From Myxococcus guangdongensis (GTDB lineage Bacteria > Myxococcota > Myxococcia > Myxococcales > Myxococcaceae): a stretch of DNA of 64,000 bases. The notes below the pieces were generated by a model, which was not told the origin of the DNA, ran no database searches, and saw nothing but the letters and a program-made list of their open reading frames with translations. Position numbers and translations under genes: made by a program. The stretch covers positions 186,001 to 250,000 of the forward strand of contig NZ_JAJVKW010000015.1 of the NCBI RefSeq assembly GCF_024198255.1, in the 5' to 3' direction. Positions within the stretch are counted from its first letter, which is position 1. Each line of letters begins with the position of its first letter. Positions 60,801-64,000 of this stretch are shown piece by piece.

Positions 60801-61458
60801 GGTCCTCGGGGGTAATCTCCTCGCAGCGCAGCCAGTTGAAGATTCGCCGGTTGATGCGGGGGTCTCTGCGCTGGAAGTAGATGAGTGCGCGCAGCAGGTC
60901 TACCTCGACGCCGCTGAAACGGGGGTCGGAGAGCAGGTCGTCCGCCACTGCTCGGACGGGGCCATGGAACTCATCGTCCTCCGGGACCTTCTCCTTGGGT
61001 TCGATGTTCGGTGCGAAGAGGCTGGTGCACTGGGCCATCAGCTTGTTCGACAGGTGCATCATCCCGCTGTCGTCACCCTTCGCCACGTCGTACGGATGAT
61101 GGTCGATGGAGTCGATGAGGTTGGACAGGATGTAGCGGTCGTAGTGCGCCGCATCCACCGTCATGGGCATGTAGCCAGTGAAGCCGCGTTGCTGCTCGTG
61201 CGCCGCGTTGCGGAATGCGCGCACCAGATGCGTCTTACCGCTGCCGGACTCACCGCGGAGGAGGAGGATCTTCCCCGTGTCGGGACGAGGCGACGCCGTC
61301 GCGCGGTCCAACAAGCGCTTGAAGGCGCGCCGCGCGGTGGGGTTGAGGGTCTCCACGTCGAACGGGTCGGGCTGCCAGAGGTTCTGGCCCTGTTGGACGC
61401 TGCTGAAGACCTCTCCGCCGTCGGAGAGGAAGACCTCGAGTCGAGGGTCGCTGGGCAT
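57880..61458 (-). CDS. Large double-ATPase: N-terminal AAA/ORC-like and C-terminal HerA/FtsK-like domains
   Basis: 1192 residues from ATG 61458, with AGGAG 6 bases upstream. The first ATPase (about 30-380) has Walker A GESGSGKT (69-76), Walker B-like ALVLCIDQIED (about 252-262) and a helical lid (AGQRARDVLNQCRRYREKAI), reminiscent of Cdc6/ORC or BrxC/D-like switches. A middle region at about 440-570 (DDLLDVAVHPSGKKLVLALC, then ENKPQGG) resembles a restriction-endonuclease core, perhaps degenerate. A Pro-rich linker (about 610-760) leads to the second ATPase (about 775-1192) with Walker A GGSGSGKTT (about 793), DRKGDLAAYA, Walker B VILFDEADMYLP and the HerA-type ATQSPGDFDYKCRENVRMW. A DNA translocase fed by a switch ATPase is inferred. 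Last gene of the module. Confidence 0.88.
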   Translation of the reverse strand: MPSDPRLEVFLSDGGEVFSSVQQGQNLWQPDPFDVETLNPTARRAFKRLLDRATASPRPDTGKILLLRGESGSGKTHLVRAFRNAAHEQQRGFTGYMPMTVDAAHYDRYILSNLIDSIDHHPYDVAKGDDSGMMHLSNKLMAQCTSLFAPNIEPKEKVPEDDEFHGPVRAVADDLLSDPRFSGVEVDLLRALIYFQRRDPRINRRIFNWLRCEEITPEDRKVIGDLVPRTSDDAPARMIEQLGRVMNALGYALVLCIDQIEDIHDFEHRPESENAFRRAMNTLASIAGKVPNAIVVICCLTDYWEKMRVFLTQAMVDRIENDPDPVTLERTVTAATARDMVARRLRCLYEQRGVKYQPEEPTYPIPPEGFELLAGQRARDVLNQCRRYREKAIELQRLPDTFPLPSRGTTAQPPPPPVGADMDRAWTDFRTTYKEKLPEDDSDITALLAWAVEIGSEEMGGSPRFTVKPRNGDDLLDVAVHPSGKKLVLALCENKPQGGSLGKQMTEALSAARGKTPVLIRTSEFPSSTGTRVSEALSKLIRQGGRRVVLGDSDLRELVALRDFRALHVGQAALAEWSRTARPVTRLKSMGDILGLEPLGPSLPPQGPAKDPVAREPEKRDSKDTEVPPPPAPPPMPVHVKNENNFVPRQSGLFSDAMVTTAATPTPRNASSPHPAPTPPAQTSKRPSGKVATVTPQASLPPAAGPKMAASADEDTDLPAMKPAGKLLPDPDPTPVQRPEAPVNLVRKPRPTPAAGIPAVPNVVLTGPLRLGVSEGLLPQNVMLDTAELTKHSAFLGGSGSGKTTLALNTLEQLLLRGIPVILVDRKGDLAAYARPEAWEEPIEDATLRERRRLLRERVDVALFTPGRSDGRPLAIPIVPQGLETLPAEEREQGVQQAADAIAGMLDYKTSGNDKAAKAVLAQALRLLMGQSFGKEVTLELIQQFVMSQDPALLEATDGIPTKTHAKLAQDLSVLRINLRTLLAVSGERLDLDELLGRGVHGVPGRTRLSIISTKFLGDNSRILFWVSQLLLETHRWASQHPSPKLQAVILFDEADMYLPATSKPATKEPMESLLKRARSAGLGIMLATQSPGDFDYKCRENVRMWCVGRVKEDNALRKLQPMFTEARVDADAKLPGQKAGQFHVLREGKVQQLKADRSAISTNQLSEDEILLYARKSREAQASDTKNTGTS

Positions 61459-61479
61459 GCGCGCTCCTGGAAGGACGAA

Positions 61480-62511
61480 TCAGATGACGACGAAATGGAA
61501 TCGGGCGCCGTAGGAGTGCACCTCGGACTCGGCGACGTCCTTGGGATCCATGGCGGAGACGAGGTCCGCGCGCGTCAGCGACAGGTGCTGGGAGCGGTTG
61601 GCTTCCAGGAGCGCGGCGTCGAACGCCTCTCGGTTGCTCCATTCGGGCTGGAGGGCTCGCCACACGTGGGAGATGAACACCTTGTCGCGTCCATAGCGGC
61701 CCGTGGGAAGGGCCCGCGCCACCGAGAGCACGTGAGCGGCGAAGGACTCCACGAGGGCCGTGGGGGGGGGCGCGGGGGCTCGTGTCGGAGCGGGCGCGCT
61801 GGTTCGATTGGGCGCGGACCCGGCGTCGCGCGTGGGCGCGGGGGGCTGCTCGGGCAGAAACCACTGTCGCAGCAGCGTCAGGCGGAGGATCTCCGCGTCG
61901 GCGCGAGTCGCCCCAGCGGCGCGGGCCGCGAGCTGCTCCACGGCCTTGCGCGGGTTCTTCACCTCGGTGTCGAGCATCTTGCCGAGCAGGTGGGCCTGCA
62001 CGGCGCTGAGGGAGAACGGGCGCTCGGTCTCCACGCCGAGCTGACGCCAGAGCAGCCGGTCCCGAATCTGCGAGAGGGACGGCTCTCCCTCTCCGACCTC
62101 GGGATGGTGCCGGGCGAGCACGGCCGCGCGGACGCCATCCGCGTCGTTCAGGCGGGTGAGCGTGGCCTTGGAGGGCGTGATGTCCAGGCTGTTGGCGAGG
62201 AGGTAGGTGGCCTTGAGCTTCTTCCAGGTGAGGCCCTTGGGGAGCTGCTCCAGGCGCAGGAACTGGAGGACACGGTTGAGCCCCGCGCTGGTGAGCGTCA
62301 TGCCGGACTTCTTCTTCGCGGCCACGAGCTCATCGCGCAGGAGCTGCTCCAGCACGCCATCGAGGCGGGCCTTCAACTCGGGGCGGGAGAGGCGGTGCTC
62401 CACGAAGGGGCGCAGGGCGTTGTCGAGCTCCGTGCGGGTGCCGCTGCGTTGTGGGCGCGGCGCGAGCCAGGTGAGTGCGAGTCCCGCCAACCGGTTGTCA
62501 GGGCTGTCCAT
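61480..62511 (-). CDS. Hypothetical protein of the ATPase/nuclease module, possible winged-helix
   Basis: 343 residues from ATG 62511, beginning 14 bp inside the nuclease gene and ending 21 bp before the double-ATPase gene. No signal or membrane helix. The N-terminal 110 residues look like a winged-helix DNA-binding unit (LSRPELKARLDGVLEQLLRD, LTSAGLNRVLQFLRL, LTWKKLKATYLLANSLDI). A second helical part follows (FSLSAVQAHLLGKMLDTE), then a Pro/Ala linker (PAPTRAPAPPPTA) and a C-terminal domain with LPTGRYGRDKVFISHVWRAL and ADLVSAMDPKDVAESEVHSY. I do not recognise the family. Its place suggests an adaptor joining nuclease and ATPase. Confidence 0.72.
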   Translation of the reverse strand: MDSPDNRLAGLALTWLAPRPQRSGTRTELDNALRPFVEHRLSRPELKARLDGVLEQLLRDELVAAKKKSGMTLTSAGLNRVLQFLRLEQLPKGLTWKKLKATYLLANSLDITPSKATLTRLNDADGVRAAVLARHHPEVGEGEPSLSQIRDRLLWRQLGVETERPFSLSAVQAHLLGKMLDTEVKNPRKAVEQLAARAAGATRADAEILRLTLLRQWFLPEQPPAPTRDAGSAPNRTSAPAPTRAPAPPPTALVESFAAHVLSVARALPTGRYGRDKVFISHVWRALQPEWSNREAFDAALLEANRSQHLSLTRADLVSAMDPKDVAESEVHSYGARFHFVVI

Positions 62512-63757
62512 GCGTTGTCCTTTGCGCGGTGGCTTCTCGCCGCCGGGCCTCCATGAGCGATTCGAGGGTCTTCAAGATGTCTTCACAGCGAGGGTGCAGG
62601 TCCTCGTAGAGGAAGCGGGCGACCCAGTAGCCGATGCGCTGGAGCGCGAGGTCCTTGCGTCGGTCCCGGCGGAAGCGGTCCGGGTCGAGGAAGTGGTGTT
62701 GTCCGTCGATTTCGACGGCGAGCCGCAGCTCACGGCTCAGCAGGTCGACCTCCAGCGGGCGTTTACCCTCGCCGACGTCCACCTTGGCGTTGAGGGTGAA
62801 GACGTCCTTGGTGGCAGGATGGACCTGCAGGATGTCGTGGTAGAAGAAGTGCTCCATCTTGCTGCGTGCGCGGGCCTCGGACTTCTCGCGCTCGGCGACC
62901 ATGGCCTCCGCGTTCTCACGGAAGCGCTCCAGCAACGGCGGCGCGACGTGGGGCTCGGGAGGCGGGGCCGGAGCCTTCTTCTTCGAGGACGCGCGTCGAG
63001 GGGCCACGGGCTCGTCGCCAGGCGTGTCCTGCACGGTGGCGCTGGAGCCAGGGTCCGGGAGTTCGAGCAATCCCTCCCGCATCATCGCGAGCGCGTGGGA
63101 GTCCTTGCGTCCGCGGGTGCCTTCGAGCGCATCCGGTGGCAGCACGCAGGCGACATGGAGCAGCGGGGCCGCGGAGCAGATGGCGGTCGCGGTGCGGAGG
63201 CTGCGCGGGTCTGCGGGGGAGAGCGCCAGGTGGAGGGCGGGGGCGCGGCCCTCGGGGATGATGAGCAACAGCGCGTGGAGGACGCGGAGCGGGTCGTGGG
63301 AGATGGCCTCACGGACCTCGTTGGGGAGCGTGCCCGGGGGGGCGGGCTCGGGGGCTTCGAGCAGCTGTCGGCACAGGACCCACGTCACGGGCTCGGCGTG
63401 GGGAGGCTCCAGTCGTTCGAACAGGACGCGGCGGTCGTGTTGCGTCTTGCCTTCGAAGTGCAGCTCGCGGGAGGAGATGGCTCGTTGAGAGAAGACGACG
63501 TAGCTCTCTGCGTCCCGGAACAGATTGCGCTCACGCGCGAGCTGGGTGGCCCAGGCGGAGACGGTGGAGCGCAGGTCCTCGCTCTGGGCGAAGGCTGCCT
63601 TCAATCCGCTGCGGTGGAGCCATTCCGTCCAGAGTTGGAGCCCTCGCTCCGGGTCACCCACCAGGGCGCTCAGAGTGGGAATCCCTTCCGCACGGCGCCG
63701 GGCATGCCGGTCCAGCGAGTCCAGGAGAGCGGTGTCTGCGGTTGTCACCAAGCCCAT
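62498..63757 (-). CDS. DUF559/Vsr-like endonuclease of the ATPase module
   Basis: 419 residues from ATG 63757; an alternative start lies 11 codons upstream at 63790. The first 280 residues are unassigned (ESYVVFSQRAISSRELHFEG, VLHALLLIIPEGRAPALHLA) with a Lys/Pro linker. The last 120 residues are a DUF559 (Vsr/very-short-patch type) nuclease: helix ending KMEHFFYHDIL, catalytic Asp in PLEVDLLS, Glu/Asp in LRLAVEIDGQHHFLD, then RRDRRKDLALQRIGYWVARF. The D, E and H of the family are kept, so it should cut DNA. First gene of the module; the next gene overlaps it by 14 bp. Confidence 0.84.
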   Translation of the reverse strand: MGLVTTADTALLDSLDRHARRRAEGIPTLSALVGDPERGLQLWTEWLHRSGLKAAFAQSEDLRSTVSAWATQLARERNLFRDAESYVVFSQRAISSRELHFEGKTQHDRRVLFERLEPPHAEPVTWVLCRQLLEAPEPAPPGTLPNEVREAISHDPLRVLHALLLIIPEGRAPALHLALSPADPRSLRTATAICSAAPLLHVACVLPPDALEGTRGRKDSHALAMMREGLLELPDPGSSATVQDTPGDEPVAPRRASSKKKAPAPPPEPHVAPPLLERFRENAEAMVAEREKSEARARSKMEHFFYHDILQVHPATKDVFTLNAKVDVGEGKRPLEVDLLSRELRLAVEIDGQHHFLDPDRFRRDRRKDLALQRIGYWVARFLYEDLHPRCEDILKTLESLMEARRREATAQRTTHGQP

Positions 63758-63982
63758 GCCCCCACGGGTCCCCGGAGATGGACCCGTCACACCGGGTAGA
63801 GCCTGCGCCCTTCAAGTCATTCCTTGCAAGTGGCGAGACCCGGTTCTTCCAATGTCTCACACCATCCGCCGGGTCTGTCACGACATCTGTGCGAGGAGTG
63901 ACTCACCCCGTGGTGGTATGGACTGGAGTGAAGTTGCGTCGGGTTCGTTGAGTCCGTTCAACTGTGGGAGAAGGACCCAACG
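63758..63982. other. Divergent intergenic region with an inverted repeat
   Basis: 225 bp with no gene. Arms AGACCCGG (63836-63843) and CCGGGTCT (63869-63876) are exact reverse complements, 25 bases apart, and sit between the nuclease module and the next gene on the plus strand. They could bind a regulator of the module. No clear -35/-10 pair was found. Confidence 0.4.
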
Positions 63983-64000
63983 ATGCCGAAACCGAAGCCC
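63983..64000 (+). CDS. Start of a gene running off the window (partial, product unknown)
   Basis: ATG 63983 is preceded by GGGAGAAGGA about 8 bases upstream, a strong ribosome site, and opens with MPKPKP before the window ends. Six codons cannot identify a product. It is divergent from the nuclease/ATPase module and may share its control region. Confidence 0.45.

Noticed and set aside
57880..63757. Long opposite-strand open frames (for example 59542-62556) as genes
   Set aside because: They are His/Arg/Gly/Val-rich with no domain motifs and mirror the high-GC third positions of the real minus-strand genes.
57880..63757. Assignment of the ATPase/nuclease module to BREX, Zorya or Dnd/Ssp systems
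   Set aside because: The hallmark partners of those systems (methylase, phosphatase, motor pair, sulfur-modification genes) are absent, and only ATPase-fold resemblance remains.

Overview
The window is GC-rich, densely coded DNA with many GTG or TTG starts and 1-4 bp start/stop overlaps. Its content points to a predatory myxobacterium, most likely Myxococcaceae (Myxococcus, Corallococcus or Pyxidicoccus). The strongest pointers are a SitA6/SitI6-type toxin lipoprotein and double-CXXCG immunity pair (37585-39071), a Ser/Thr protein kinase, a GAF sigma-54 activator, two ECF-sigma operons, and many secreted lipoproteins and multidomain exoenzymes. I saw no rRNA, tRNA, CRISPR array, insertion sequence, phage gene or replication origin. 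No species assignment can be proved from the sequence alone.

Layout. 1-6569: the 3' part of an amidohydrolase gene, a secreted di-haem cytochrome/oxidoreductase, and a convergent two-gene unit of DUF1592-type and DUF1552-type secreted proteins. 6647-9735: a secreted protein, then an ECF sigma factor, a FecR-like regulator and a carbohydrate-binding-like lipoprotein. 9742-12227: a polymorphic toxin with an eCIS-core (DUF4157) metalloprotease-like domain, followed through an ATGA overlap by a HEAT-repeat protein that is probably its immunity protein. 12422-16280: a secreted serine hydrolase with five N-terminal repeats, divergent from a GAF/sigma-54 activator. 16285-19978: an unknown protein and an amino-acid ABC transporter (fused binding protein/permease plus ATPase). 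20007-24820: an ECF sigma, anti-sigma, secreted protein and membrane-anchored CHAT-protease operon. 25353-29221: a GAF histidine kinase, and an operon for 5-oxoprolinase (PxpA-PxpB fusion, PxpC) with a GNAT acetyltransferase.

29487-36976: a multihaem cytochrome, an aminotransferase-V protein, cysE-cysK, an Fpg/Nei glycosylase and an acyl-CoA ligase. 36984-42325: a TfoX protein with a histone-H1-like tail, the SitI6/SitA6 pair, a cytosolic EEP-family hydrolase, and a LysR regulator divergent from an MFS exporter. 42470-45465: a Ser/Thr kinase, an oxygen-binding diiron-like metallo-beta-lactamase protein and a DedA-like membrane protein. 45627-49627: two large secreted hydrolases (DNase I-like with a lamin-tail domain; PHP-like with a discoidin domain), separated by a strong hairpin. 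49730-53655: an AI-2E-family permease, a DoxX-like protein, a ThrE-type exporter and an RsuA-type pseudouridine synthase.

53660-63757 is an unbroken minus-strand run. A pabB-pabA-pabC folate-precursor operon with two small genes follows a three-gene module. The module consists of a DUF559/Vsr-like nuclease, an unknown protein with a possible winged-helix region, and a 1192-residue protein with two P-loop ATPase domains, the second HerA/FtsK-like. It looks like a nucleic-acid-processing or defence system that I cannot match to a named one, and it is the best candidate here for something undescribed. The eCIS-core toxin with its HEAT-repeat partner, the SitA6/I6 pair and the ECF-CHAT operon are the other accessory systems worth attention.
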